This document shows positions 1-7,528 of a stretch of DNA of 36,600 nucleotides, piece after piece. The notes below the pieces were generated by a model. That model did no database searches and was not told the origin of the DNA. It saw only the letters and a list, made by a program, of their open reading frames with translations. Position numbers and translations under genes: made by a program. Source of the stretch: Chloroflexota bacterium (GTDB lineage: Bacteria > Chloroflexota > Anaerolineae > Aggregatilineales > Phototrophicaceae); the NCBI GenBank assembly GCA_009840575.1, contig VXNO01000037.1:1-36600 (forward strand), given 5' to 3'. The first letter of the stretch is position 1, and each line of letters starts with the position of its first letter.

Positions 1-135
1 CCCCAAACCCCGCCCCCAAAATGAGGGAGGGGCTTTAATACTACCGAATCACTGCAAAGACTCCCCTTCCCTCGTTCTGGGGGCAAGGGAACGGGGGATG
101 GGGACTGTATTCGCAGGACTTGCTTGGTCTTACCT
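1..135. repeat. Interspersed G/C-rich palindromic repeat, copy 1
   Basis: C-rich and G-rich blocks (CCCCTTCCCT near 62-71, AAGGGAACGGGG near 86-97) can fold into an imperfect hairpin. The segment around 17-80 closely matches 29770-29832, including the shared words AATGAGGGAGG, GAATCACTG and ACTCCCCTTCCCTCGT. The right end, CAGGACTTGCTTGGTCTTAC at 114-133, matches 19322-19341 and, reversed, 36496-36515. No coding potential is seen. The repeat reaches to within about 20 bases of the ddl start and covers an in-frame TTG at 124, which argues against that TTG as the ddl start. Confidence 0.7.
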
Positions 136-153
136 AGATGTGAGGAGCAGCCG

Positions 154-1341
154 ATGAGCCGCCGCAGCATAGTCGCCGTCTTGTTTGGCGGACGCAGCGT
201 GGAGCACGATGTGTCGATCGTTACCGGGCAGCAAATCATAGAAGGATTCCCCGCCGACCGTTACGAGGTTGTGCCAGTCTATATTACGCGCGATGGGCGG
301 TGGTTCACGGGCGCGCCCCTGCTGCAGCTAGAGAACTTCCAGGATGAGGCGCTGCTGGAGAAAGACGGTATCGAAGCCTGCCTGCTCTCGCCCGATACGC
401 GGCATCATGGCTTGGTCATCAAGCCGCTGGCAGGAAGATTCAGCCGCAGCCGCGTCCAGCGCCTCGATGTAGCCTTCCCGGCGCTGCATGGCTCGCATGG
501 CGAAGATGGCAGCTTGCAAGGTTTGTTGGAGCTGGCGGATATCCCCTATGTGGGCTGCGCGACGCTCGGCTCGGCGCTGAGCAACGACAAAATCATGACC
601 AAGCTAGCGCTGCGGCAAGCGGGGGTGCCGGTGCTGGATGATATGTGGCTCACGCGGGAGGCCTGGACAGCCGATCCTGACGAGCTTGTAGCGGAGATTT
701 GCGAGCGCTTTGCTTTTCCGCTCTTCATCAAGCCGGCTTGCCTGGGCTCGAGCATCGGCATCGGGCGGGCGGATGATGAGGCATTGCTGCGCGCCAGCAT
801 TGATGTCGCCGTCAGCTTTGACCGCCGCATTTTGATCGAGCCGGCCCTGACCGACTGCATTGAAATCAACTGCGCTGTGATGGGCTATGGCGATGATTTC
901 GAAGCCTCGCCGCTGGAACAGCCGCTGGGCTGGGACGACTTCCTTTCCTACGAAGACAAATATCTGCGCGGCGGCGAAGGCATGAAAAGCGCCGAACGCA
1001 TCATCCCCGCGCCGCTAGATGCCGAGTTATACGCCCGCATCCAAGCGCTGAGCATCGAAGCGTTTAAGGCTGTCGACGGCCGCGGCATCGTGCGCATCGA
1101 TTACCTGACGCGCCCGCAGACCGGCGAAGTCTATTTGAACGAAATTAATACCCTGCCTGGCTCGCTGGCATTTTATCTCTGGCATGAAGCTGGCTACAGC
1201 CGCGCCCAAGCGCTGGAGCGCCTCGTGGAGTTGGCGCGCGCCGCGCATGCCGACAAGCGCCGCAACAGCTATGATTATCAGACTGACCTGCTGTCCATCG
1301 CCAGTCAGCGCGGCAGCAAAGGCGTCAAAGGCAAGGGCTAG
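154..1341 (+). CDS. ddl: D-alanine--D-alanine ligase
   Basis: ATP-grasp ligase that joins two D-alanines for the peptidoglycan precursor, in the cytoplasm. The N-terminus carries LFGGRSVEHDVS, the typical Ddl opening. The central part has the ATP-grasp lysine/serine loop (FIKPACLGSSIGIG) and an omega-loop-like stretch (FLSYEDKYLRGGEGMKS). The C-terminal metal and product site is EINTLPGSLAFYLW. The length, 395 aa, is slightly above the usual 300-380. The start is ATG 154, preceded by GAGGAG with 6-base spacing; the in-frame TTG at 124 lies inside the upstream repeat. Cell-wall synthesis implies that the organism makes at least some peptidoglycan. The product-site wording differs from the E. 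coli type (NTSPGMTSHS), so a preference for a second substrate other than D-Ala cannot be excluded, but D-Ala-D-Ala ligase is the simplest call. No clear promoter was found between the repeat and the gene. Confidence 0.93.
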   Translation: MSRRSIVAVLFGGRSVEHDVSIVTGQQIIEGFPADRYEVVPVYITRDGRWFTGAPLLQLENFQDEALLEKDGIEACLLSPDTRHHGLVIKPLAGRFSRSRVQRLDVAFPALHGSHGEDGSLQGLLELADIPYVGCATLGSALSNDKIMTKLALRQAGVPVLDDMWLTREAWTADPDELVAEICERFAFPLFIKPACLGSSIGIGRADDEALLRASIDVAVSFDRRILIEPALTDCIEINCAVMGYGDDFEASPLEQPLGWDDFLSYEDKYLRGGEGMKSAERIIPAPLDAELYARIQALSIEAFKAVDGRGIVRIDYLTRPQTGEVYLNEINTLPGSLAFYLWHEAGYSRAQALERLVELARAAHADKRRNSYDYQTDLLSIASQRGSKGVKGKG

Positions 1342-1381
1342 CTATCAGGGTAATCACATCAAAATATATTTGCTACAGAGC

Positions 1382-1413
1382 TTTGGTGTAGGGGACAGGC
1401 GGTGACTCGCCCG
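1382..1413. repeat. 32-bp repeat, copy a
   Basis: The 32 bases from TTTGGTGTAGGGG to GACTCGCCCG are identical to 19200-19231. The copy lies in the 133-base gap between ddl and the converging membrane regulator gene. Just downstream, AAGCCATTGGCTT near 1427-1439 is a short palindrome. No gene, and no T-tract terminator, was seen in the gap. Confidence 0.75.
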
Positions 1414-1474
1414 CTTTAATCTCCCTAAGCCATTGGCTTCCCTCTCGGTGTACTCAATGGTTAAACATTTGATG

Positions 1475-3385
1475 CTATTGTAGTTGCCGTTCTTGCTGCA
1501 AGATGAGATCGGTAACCGCCTGGATAGCCACGCGTTGTTTGCGATAGAGGTCGGCTTCGCTCATGCTCAGGCGTCGCGCCACTTCGCGGACTTTGCGATT
1601 CTCCAGGAAGCGCAACTGCAAGATGTTGTAAAGCGTCCATTCCGGGCTCATTATTTTGCGTTCACCATGCGGGCGCAGCTCGCTGATCGAGTCTTCCAGC
1701 AGCTTGCGCAGGGCATTGACCGGCGTCAGCTCGCTTTGGCGAATGCGGCTTTGCACCACTTGCAGCTTGATGAGGTTGCTCTGGGTGATGCCGCTGCCAC
1801 CCCAATAATGCCGCAGCGCCGCGCGCACCTGCTCGAATAGTTCATCGCGCTCGGGCAGGATAGGTTGGCTGGGCAATTCGTGGCTGGCTTGCCGGTACTC
1901 CAGTTGCAGCGCCCGCGAGCGCGTCATCTGGAATTGCGGCAGCAAGCCTTCCAGCAGGTTGTACATCTCGGATTGCAGGCGCATGTCGTCCAGGCTGGTT
2001 TCGACGCGGCGGATGAATGCCTGCAAGTGCCCGCTGGCGATTTCTTCAGCCAGTTCATCGCTGCCGTTGCGCAAGCCCAAAACGCCGATGGGCAGCGCTT
2101 GACTGCCTTCCGCGCCGACGCGATTGCTGTGCAGGGGGAGCAGGGCATAGTCACGCCAATGCAGCAGCTTTGCCGGTTGCGCTTCATCAGCAGGCTTGGC
2201 GAGCTCTGCGAGAAGTTGCGCCTCCGCCATGATTTCCGCTTCGTCAAAGCCCAGGCTGCCGACCTGGCTGATGAACTCTGGCTGGGCGCGCTCAAAGCTG
2301 ATGACAAAGGCGCGGTCGATGCGCAGGTAGTCGCAGATTGATTCAGTGGTCGCCGCGATGAGCTGGCTGAGGTCGCGGTGAGTCAGCACGCGGTCGCCCA
2401 GCGTTTGCAATTTGGATATTTGCTCGCCATCTTCGTCTCTGTAGATGAAGATTTTCTCGATGATGGGCAGGGACAGTGAGACGAACCACTGCCACAGCAG
2501 CACCGCGCCAACCACCGCCGGCGCTGTAAAGTTATCGCCGCGCAAGCTCAATATGCGCGTTGCCTGCGCCGTGAAGTTGACGACACCAAGGGCGACCAAG
2601 CCGGTCACTAGCCCGCGCAGCAAAAAGTCCAGCAGTTGTTTTTTGACCAGCCGGTCGGGGATGTCCGAGCCGAAAAAATACAGCGGGTAAGACAAGAAGA
2701 GCAGCATCAAAATGATGACGACATTGGCGGTGTTGATCAGCAGCAAGCCAAAAAACGAAAATTCATCGCCGGGGTTCAACAAGACGGAATAAGGAAAAAT
2801 CCCCAGCGCCGGCGTGAGGAAAGCGATCTGCAAATAGGCCATGCGGCGGGCGCTGGCGCTGGTGAGGCATCGTTTGCGCGCTCGCTGCACATTATACAAT
2901 GCGAAGCCGTTTGCCAGCCCGAAATACAGCAGGTACAAGGCGAAGAGTGGCGCGGCGATGATGCTCAGCTCACCCTCCGCCAGCACAAATTCAAACAAGG
3001 AATCGCTGAGCGCCGCCGCCAGCAAGAAGCCCGCGCCCAGCAGGTAGAGCAGCCGCAGAATGCGCCGCCGCCGCCCGCGCGATGGCAAACCCGTCGTCGC
3101 CAGCAGCGCATCGGACAAATGCACCAAAGCCGCCGGCACAAAGGCGATGCCGACCCACTGCAAGCGCGAGGCGATTTCATGCGCGCTTTGCTCTGGCTCC
3201 AGCGAGATGAAGGCATCGGCCACATAAGCGACCGCTACGCAAGCCAGCACCGCCGCGCCCGCCTTCGCCACGCGATTGGTCAAGTTGCGCGTCAGGTTGA
3301 AGAGCAACAGCGATACAGCGATGAGGGCGTTGCCAGCCGTCAAGGTTTCGTTGACCGCCAGCAGCAATTCCGTCAGTAAATCCAA
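1475..3385 (-). CDS. Multi-pass membrane sensor with GAF-like region and C-terminal HTH
   Basis: 636 aa, family not recognised by name. The N-terminal half holds roughly 8-9 hydrophobic segments (near residues 18-31, 43-61, 74-96, 108-130, 142-165, 184-204, 212-238, 252-272 and 289-312), resembling the membrane sensor input of some histidine kinases. Residues about 325-470 look like a GAF domain (HRDLSQLIAATTESICDYLR, then VLGLRNGSDELAEEIASG). No histidine-kinase HisKA or ATPase motif follows. Instead the last 60 residues form a helix-turn-helix like sigma-70 region 4 (KVREVARRLSMSEADLYRKQ). This suggests a membrane-bound one-component regulator; DNA binding is inferred only. The start is TTG at 3385, 27 bases after the GNAT gene's stop, so the two are probably cotranscribed downstream of the sigma factor gene. 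An ATG start is not available nearby, so the true start could differ by a few codons. Confidence 0.72.
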   Translation of the reverse strand: MDLLTELLLAVNETLTAGNALIAVSLLLFNLTRNLTNRVAKAGAAVLACVAVAYVADAFISLEPEQSAHEIASRLQWVGIAFVPAALVHLSDALLATTGLPSRGRRRRILRLLYLLGAGFLLAAALSDSLFEFVLAEGELSIIAAPLFALYLLYFGLANGFALYNVQRARKRCLTSASARRMAYLQIAFLTPALGIFPYSVLLNPGDEFSFFGLLLINTANVVIILMLLFLSYPLYFFGSDIPDRLVKKQLLDFLLRGLVTGLVALGVVNFTAQATRILSLRGDNFTAPAVVGAVLLWQWFVSLSLPIIEKIFIYRDEDGEQISKLQTLGDRVLTHRDLSQLIAATTESICDYLRIDRAFVISFERAQPEFISQVGSLGFDEAEIMAEAQLLAELAKPADEAQPAKLLHWRDYALLPLHSNRVGAEGSQALPIGVLGLRNGSDELAEEIASGHLQAFIRRVETSLDDMRLQSEMYNLLEGLLPQFQMTRSRALQLEYRQASHELPSQPILPERDELFEQVRAALRHYWGGSGITQSNLIKLQVVQSRIRQSELTPVNALRKLLEDSISELRPHGERKIMSPEWTLYNILQLRFLENRKVREVARRLSMSEADLYRKQRVAIQAVTDLILQQERQLQ

Positions 3386-3412
3386 GTCAGTTTGCCCCCG
3401 CCAAATGCCCGC

Positions 3413-4042
3413 TCAAACCGACAAGCTGAAGAAGAGGGCGATCTCACGATTGGCGAAATGATGGTCGTTGAAGCCGCAAAAGGCGAATCCCTGCGCCTGG
3501 GCGAAGCGGATGGCGGGGTAGTTGATGGTCGGCACCTCGAAGATGATCTGCTGCAAGTGATAGTCACTCGCCCATAGCCGCGCCACATGCACCAGCCGCG
3601 CGCCCAGGCTGCGCCGCCGATGGGTCAAGTCGACGACCAAATCTTGCAAATAGGCGACGCGACCATGCCTGTCCAAACGCATGGTGATATAGCCCAATAG
3701 CTGCTTGCTCTGTGCGTCTTCGACCACGACGAAGCAATTGTCCCGCCACAGCGCCAGCCGCAGTTGCCGCTCATCCACCGGATGCCGGGCTTCCAACTGG
3801 CGGGGCAGGCGCTGCCGGCGGCAATTGACCTGGATGTCGTCGCCGGCGTCGTGCACGGTCATCTGCCAAACATAATCGGATTGATAGCTGGCATCCAGTG
3901 CCAGGCAAGCGGGCAGGTCATCTTCAAGCGCATCGCGGAAACGAAGCTGGGCTGGGTCAATGCTTGGGCTTTGCCCACGAGCCTGCGCTTCTCTATTCAG
4001 CCGGCGCTCGTTGAGCATAGTCGCAGAAGTTCGTCGCGCCAC
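3413..4042 (-). CDS. GNAT-family N-acetyltransferase
   Basis: 209 aa. The GNAT fold is indicated by FVVVEDAQSKQLLGYITMRL (strands 2-4), LQDLVVDLTHRRRSLGARLV (strand 4 with the acetyl-CoA pyrophosphate loop) and NYPAIRFAQAQGFAFCGFND (the C-terminal 'A..FY...GF' signature). The substrate is unknown; protein N-terminal, small-molecule or antibiotic acetylation are all possible. The start is GTG 4042, preceded by AGGGTG at good spacing; an internal ATG at 4018 is the alternative. It lies 85 bases downstream of the sigma factor gene and 27 bases upstream of the membrane GAF-HTH gene, on the same strand, so it may belong with that putative sensor. Confidence 0.85.
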   Translation of the reverse strand: MARRTSATMLNERRLNREAQARGQSPSIDPAQLRFRDALEDDLPACLALDASYQSDYVWQMTVHDAGDDIQVNCRRQRLPRQLEARHPVDERQLRLALWRDNCFVVVEDAQSKQLLGYITMRLDRHGRVAYLQDLVVDLTHRRRSLGARLVHVARLWASDYHLQQIIFEVPTINYPAIRFAQAQGFAFCGFNDHHFANREIALFFSLSV

Positions 4043-4085
4043 AATATCACCCTAAGCTCCATACGAGTGAGGTCATTGTACAAGC

Positions 4086-4102
4086 AATCCGCCTAGCGGA
4101 CT
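4086..4102 (-). terminator. Possible weak terminator after the sigma factor gene
   Basis: On the minus strand AGTCCGC-TAG-GCGGATT forms a 7-bp stem with one G-T pair and a 3-base loop, followed by GCTTGT rather than a full T-run. It sits 26 bases past the sigma factor stop. A weak or partial terminator is possible; read-through into the GNAT gene is equally plausible. Confidence 0.3.
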
Positions 4103-4127
4103 TTGCTTTTGCGGCGTAAAATCGCGC

Positions 4128-5447
4128 TCAAACTTCGTAGAGATAATCCCGCAAGATGACATGCGCGGAGGACTGCCGCAGCCGATTGAGCGCCTGCGCC
4201 TCCAACTGGCGGACGCGCTCGCGGGTTACGCCGATGGTATTGCCCACTTCTTCCAGCGTATAGACGCGGCCATCCGCCAGCCCATAACGCAGGCGCAGGA
4301 TTTGCGCTTCGCGGTCGGGCAGTTTGTCCAGCGCTTGCTGCAATTGACTGTGCAGCAGGTGCGTGGTGACTTCGTCCGATGGCGCTGGGCTGTTGCTGTC
4401 TTCAACGAAATCGCCAAAGCTCGAATCACCCTCATCGTCAATCGGCGATTCCAGGCTGACCGGGCGGCGTGAGATTTCCAGCAGGTTCTCCACCTTGTCG
4501 GGCGTGGTATCCATTTCGCGGGCGACTTCGGCGGGGGTGGCGTCGCGTCCGAATTCCTGCTGCAGCTGCAATTGCACGCGGCGCATGCGGTTGAGCTGGT
4601 CGCCCATGTGCACTGGCACGCGGATCGTGCGCCCCTGGTCGGCGACGGCGCGGCTGACTGCCTGGCGGATCCACCAGGTCGCGTAGGTGCTGAACTTGTG
4701 CCCGCGCTGATATTCGAACTTGTTGGTGGCGCGGATCAAACCAATATTGCCTTCTTGGATCAAATCCAGGAAAGGCACGCCGCGCCCGATGTATTTCTTG
4801 GCTACGCTGATGACCAGGCGGGCGTTGGCGCGGATGAGATGCTCTTGGGCTTGCTCGCCATCCAGCAGCTTCGCGCGCAGGGTTTGCTCTTCGCTCCAGC
4901 TCAGGATTTCAATCCTCTGGCTCTCGGCATAATCCAACCGTTCGCGCGCGAATTCGCCTGCTTCCATGCGCTTCGCCAGCAGGACTTCTTCGGTCGCGGT
5001 GAGCAGCGGCACACGCCCTGCCTCTTTGAGATACAAGCCGACGACATCATCGGTATCCAGCGCCGCTTGGTAGCCGGCATCCGCGGTGAGGTCTTTGCTC
5101 AGCACGCGGTAGAGCGTTTCGCGCTCGTCATTTTTCTCAATTTCTTCGTCGATATCGTCGATAAGCGCCTCGACGACAGGCTTGTTATCCGCCGGGTCGT
5201 CTTCGGCAGTGGCTTTGCTCGGCTCCGCGACGAGCTCCACACCCGCTTCGACCAGCCCGTCCATCAAGTCATCAAGCAGGTCGACATTATTTTCGACATC
5301 GGGCACCAGCCGCAGAATATCGGTATGCGTAACAAAACCGCGGGCATTGGCGCTCTGCACAAGCTGCTTGTGTAGACGGCTCATCAGCTCCTTGCGCGGT
5401 TCATCGCGCCCATTCAGTTTCGTTACGCTTTTTAGCACTGCTTCCAC
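4128..5447 (-). CDS. sigA: Primary RNA polymerase sigma factor (RpoD/SigA)
   Basis: Directs RNA polymerase to housekeeping promoters. All primary-sigma regions are present in order: region 1.1-like helices after the N-terminus ([21 protein letters not shown]), an acidic linker, region 1.2 ([22 protein letters not shown]), region 2 ([56 protein letters not shown]), region 3 (RNA-path and P-[ST]-EVA-like [12 protein letters not shown]) and region 4 ([30 protein letters not shown]). The chosen start is GTG 5447, with AAAGG seven bases upstream, giving 439 aa. TTG 5501 (457 aa) and ATG 5384 (preceded closely by AAGGAG) are alternatives. Having region 1.1 and full length marks it as the essential primary factor rather than an alternative one. 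A near-consensus promoter lies at 5674-5701. Confidence 0.95.
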   Translation of the reverse strand: MEAVLKSVTKLNGRDEPRKELMSRLHKQLVQSANARGFVTHTDILRLVPDVENNVDLLDDLMDGLVEAGVELVAEPSKATAEDDPADNKPVVEALIDDIDEEIEKNDERETLYRVLSKDLTADAGYQAALDTDDVVGLYLKEAGRVPLLTATEEVLLAKRMEAGEFARERLDYAESQRIEILSWSEEQTLRAKLLDGEQAQEHLIRANARLVISVAKKYIGRGVPFLDLIQEGNIGLIRATNKFEYQRGHKFSTYATWWIRQAVSRAVADQGRTIRVPVHMGDQLNRMRRVQLQLQQEFGRDATPAEVAREMDTTPDKVENLLEISRRPVSLESPIDDEGDSSFGDFVEDSNSPAPSDEVTTHLLHSQLQQALDKLPDREAQILRLRYGLADGRVYTLEEVGNTIGVTRERVRQLEAQALNRLRQSSAHVILRDYLYEV

Positions 5448-5673
5448 AGACTCGCCTTTCCGCTGACCGACGCGCAGCAAAATACCCGGTTGACTTTCCA
5501 ACTTGCGTCAAACTTTACTTTTCTGCCAAGTTCTGAATGAAGCTAAAGGTTTTTCTCAGCGGTCTTTCACTCGCTTGCCCTCCAATGCCTATTACACGGA
5601 GGCAGCGAAAATAGCGAACTTGATTTTATGGCTTGAGTGGGTTAGCGAAAAAATGGTCACGCTCCCAGCCGAT

Positions 5674-5701
5674 AATATAACCCTATTTTAGCATTTGTCA
5701 A
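5674..5701 (-). promoter_or_regulatory. Sigma-A-type promoter of the sigma factor gene
   Basis: Minus strand: a perfect -35 TTGACA (5701-5696), a 16-base spacer and -10 TATATT (5679-5674). TATTAT with an 18-base spacer is an alternative -10. The predicted start near 5667 leaves an untranslated leader of about 165-220 bases before the sigma factor gene. In that leader only a non-conserved short plus-strand reading frame (5503-5691) is open; no gene is called there. Confidence 0.65.
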
Positions 5702-5722
5702 GTTTTTCACCTAGCCAGTTTT

Positions 5723-5750
5723 TTGGCTCTCGTCAAGGCTATGATACACT
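5723..5750 (+). promoter_or_regulatory. Candidate promoter for the small membrane protein
   Basis: Plus strand: TTGGCT (5723-5728), a 16-base spacer, then TACACT (5745-5750), the same -10 sequence as the argC promoter. An overlapping TATGAT at 5740-5745 is an alternative -10. It is divergent from the sigma factor promoter, with their -35 elements about 20 bases apart. Confidence 0.4.
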
Positions 5751-5828
5751 AATTGCATCCACATCAGCAAACAAAAACAAAGTAGGCGAACCATCTTGCT
5801 CGAGCGCCCCAGCGAAACATCCTACGCC

Positions 5829-6275
5829 ATGCTCAAGCTGCTCTTGGGGGTGGCCTTGGTCTTTCTGCTGGCATTGGCGCTGCTGGTGCTGTCGCCATTG
5901 CTGCTGATGTATGGCTTGGTGACTGATATCGCGCGGCTGGCTTCGCTCAGTAGTGGCTTGCAACTGCTGGCGCTGGGGCTGCTGGTGGCGACTTTGCCGC
6001 TAGCTGGCACATTGGGATTGGCTGGGATAACGCTGGATTCACTTTCCAGCTTGCTAATCAAACGCAAACGCAAGCGGAAACGGCAAGCGCGCAACTCGGC
6101 GCGGGCGGCTTTTCTGGCGAGTTTGTCCCGCGAAGAGCGGGCTCGGCTGCGGCAGAGGCTGGCGGCTGCCCGGCTGATGATCCGCGAAGATGGTATCTTG
6201 GTCCCGCGCGAAAACCCGCAATCTGCCACCGATGACCACGTTGATACTTCGTGCAAGTTGCACAACAAGAAATGA
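5829..6275 (+). CDS. Small two-helix membrane protein of unknown function
   Basis: 148 aa from ATG 5829; TTG 5796, preceded by a weak AGGCGA, is an alternative adding 11 residues. Two strongly hydrophobic segments (about residues 2-28 and 38-65) are followed by a very basic patch (LIKRKRKRKRQARNSARAAF) and a charged helical stretch (LSREERARLRQRLAAARLMI). The basic patch after the second helix suggests a cytoplasmic C-terminus with both helices as a hairpin. No domain family is recognised. It has its own candidate promoter and is separated from argC by a strong promoter, so it is probably monocistronic. It is likely real because the hydrophobic pattern and codon use match its neighbours, but its role cannot be stated. 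Confidence 0.65.
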   Translation: MLKLLLGVALVFLLALALLVLSPLLLMYGLVTDIARLASLSSGLQLLALGLLVATLPLAGTLGLAGITLDSLSSLLIKRKRKRKRQARNSARAAFLASLSREERARLRQRLAAARLMIREDGILVPRENPQSATDDHVDTSCKLHNKK

Positions 6276-6301
6276 AAAATGCCTAAGGATTTTGCTTCGC
6301 G

Positions 6302-6330
6302 TTGACATGGCGCGCGGGCAGGTTTACACT
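6302..6330 (+). promoter_or_regulatory. Near-consensus promoter of the arg-car operon
   Basis: A perfect -35 TTGACA (6302-6307), an exact 17-base spacer and -10 TACACT (6325-6330). Transcription would start at about 6337-6339, leaving a leader of roughly 190 bases before argC. Confidence 0.7.
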
Positions 6331-6341
6331 GCTTGCGCATC

Positions 6342-6407
6342 ATGCTAGGCAAATGGGAATACGAGCGGGCATTTTACGATGACCAGGCGCAGGCGCGGAA
6401 TCAATAG
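6342..6407 (+). CDS. Possible leader peptide upstream of argC
   Basis: A 21-codon frame opens with ATG 6342, only about 3-5 bases after the predicted transcription start, so it would be a nearly leaderless mRNA. It begins MLGKWEYERAFYDDQ and ends ARNQ. Arginine codons are at positions 9 and 19, both CGG; aromatic residues are frequent, but there is no arginine run. It stops at 6405-6407, ten bases before a segment that could pair with the downstream terminator arm. It could be an attenuator peptide or chance; there is no independent support. Confidence 0.3.
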   Translation: MLGKWEYERAFYDDQAQARNQ

Positions 6408-6473
6408 AGAGATGGAGATCGGCGCAGACCTTCCCGATTGCTGATGCGGGGTCGGATTGGAACAAACATAGGC

Positions 6474-6510
6474 ACGCCCTGATCTCAAATTGGTCGGGGC
6501 GTTTTGATTT
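6474..6510 (+). terminator. Intrinsic-terminator-like hairpin (attenuator) in the argC leader
   Basis: The 11-base arm ACGCCCTGATC (6474-6484) pairs with GGTCGGGGCGT (6492-6502) with two G-T pairs and a 7-base loop, and is followed by TTTGATTTT. It lies between the strong promoter and the argC ribosome binding site (GGAGG, 6514-6518), so it would end transcription before the operon unless prevented. A competing segment, GATCGGCGC at 6417-6425, could pair with the left arm. This arrangement suggests attenuation of the arginine operon; the signal is unknown, and no T-box core sequence was recognised. Confidence 0.6.
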
Positions 6511-6526
6511 TATGGAGGACGAATCG

Positions 6527-7528
6527 ATGACGAAAATACGCGCGGGGGTCTATGGTGGCTCAGGTTATGCGGGCTTGGACTTGGTCGAGATTCTGTCCAG
6601 GCATCCCGGCATCGATCTGGTCTTCGCCACTTCCAAGACCTACCAAGGCGACCCGGTGCCCAATACAGATTTATGTTTTGTCGCGCCCGATACAGCGGCG
6701 CTGGACTGCGTGGATGTCATCTTCCTGGCGCTGCCACACCGCGCCTCAGCCGCCGTCGCCAAGCGCGGCATCGACGCTGGCGTCAAAGTGGTTGACTTGT
6801 CCGCCGACCTGCGCCTGGACAGCCCTGAAGCCTACCAAGCCTATTATGACAGCCCGCACCCGCACCCGGAGCTGCTGCCAGCGCCTTATGGCTTGCCCGA
6901 GATCAACCGCGCGCAGTTGGCAGGCGTTGATGTGGTTGCCACCCCCGGCTGTTACCCGACCACGGTCTTGCTGGGGATGTATCCGCTCTTGCGGCACAAC
7001 GCGCTGTCGGCGGATGCGCCGGTCATCGTAGACGCTAAATCGGGCGTGACCGGCGCGGGCCGCAAACCCTCACTCACAACGCACTTCGCCGAAGTCTACA
7101 GCAACCTCATCCCTTACAAGACCGGGCGCAGCCATCGTCACATCGGCGAGTTGGAGCAAGAGGCGCAGAAGCTGAGCCCACAAATGGGTCCGATTATTTT
7201 CTGCCCGCATCTTCTGCCGGTCGATCGCGGCTTGATGGCCAGTATCTATGTAACATTGAATGACTCATTCGCCAGCAGCCAGGCGCAAGACCTGTTCGCC
7301 GAAGCCTACGCGAATGAGCCACTGGTGGATCTGCTCCACAATGACAAGCAGGCGACGCTCAAACACGCCGTCAAGACCAACCGCTGCGCCATCAGCCTCA
7401 CCCCCGTGCTGGACAGCTACCTGCATATCACCAGCGTAACTGACAACCTGCGCAAGGGCGCGGCCAGCCAAGCCGTGCAGAATATGAACCTGATGTTTGG
7501 CATCGACGAGACTACGGGGCTGCTCTAA
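6527..7528 (+). CDS. argC: N-acetyl-gamma-glutamyl-phosphate reductase
   Basis: NADPH-dependent third step of arginine synthesis, reducing N-acetylglutamyl phosphate to the semialdehyde. The N-terminal dinucleotide fold is VYGGSGYAGLDLVEIL. The catalytic cysteine lies in VVATPGCYPT (about residue 142), and the active-site histidine region is in GRSHRHIGELEQE. The 333-aa length is normal for the short-type ArgC. ATG 6527 is chosen because GGAGG lies eight bases upstream; an earlier in-frame ATG at 6512 overlaps that ribosome binding site. It is the first gene of the arg-car operon, behind a strong promoter and an attenuator-like hairpin. Its stop overlaps the argB start by one base (TAATG), implying coupled translation. 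Confidence 0.95.
   Translation: MTKIRAGVYGGSGYAGLDLVEILSRHPGIDLVFATSKTYQGDPVPNTDLCFVAPDTAALDCVDVIFLALPHRASAAVAKRGIDAGVKVVDLSADLRLDSPEAYQAYYDSPHPHPELLPAPYGLPEINRAQLAGVDVVATPGCYPTTVLLGMYPLLRHNALSADAPVIVDAKSGVTGAGRKPSLTTHFAEVYSNLIPYKTGRSHRHIGELEQEAQKLSPQMGPIIFCPHLLPVDRGLMASIYVTLNDSFASSQAQDLFAEAYANEPLVDLLHNDKQATLKHAVKTNRCAISLTPVLDSYLHITSVTDNLRKGAASQAVQNMNLMFGIDETTGLL

Noticed and set aside
124-153. Upstream TTG start for ddl
   Set aside because: It lies within an interspersed repeat word found at 19322 and 36496; ATG 154 has a good GAGGAG site.
2636-3379. Open frame of 247 aa on the plus strand opposite the membrane regulator
   Set aside because: The translation is Gln/Arg-rich and is the complement of hydrophobic codons; the opposite strand gives a coherent membrane protein.
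4572-5375. Open frame of 267 aa on the plus strand opposite the sigma factor
   Set aside because: Antisense to conserved sigma regions; no signature or ribosome binding site.
5503-5691. 62-codon frame upstream of the sigma gene on the plus strand
   Set aside because: It overlaps the sigma promoter and leader, has no ribosome binding site or domain, and differs in composition from real genes here.
6331-6526. T-box riboswitch in the argC leader
   Set aside because: TGGAAC near 6459 is loosely similar, but the conserved T-box core and a clear specifier stem were not found.
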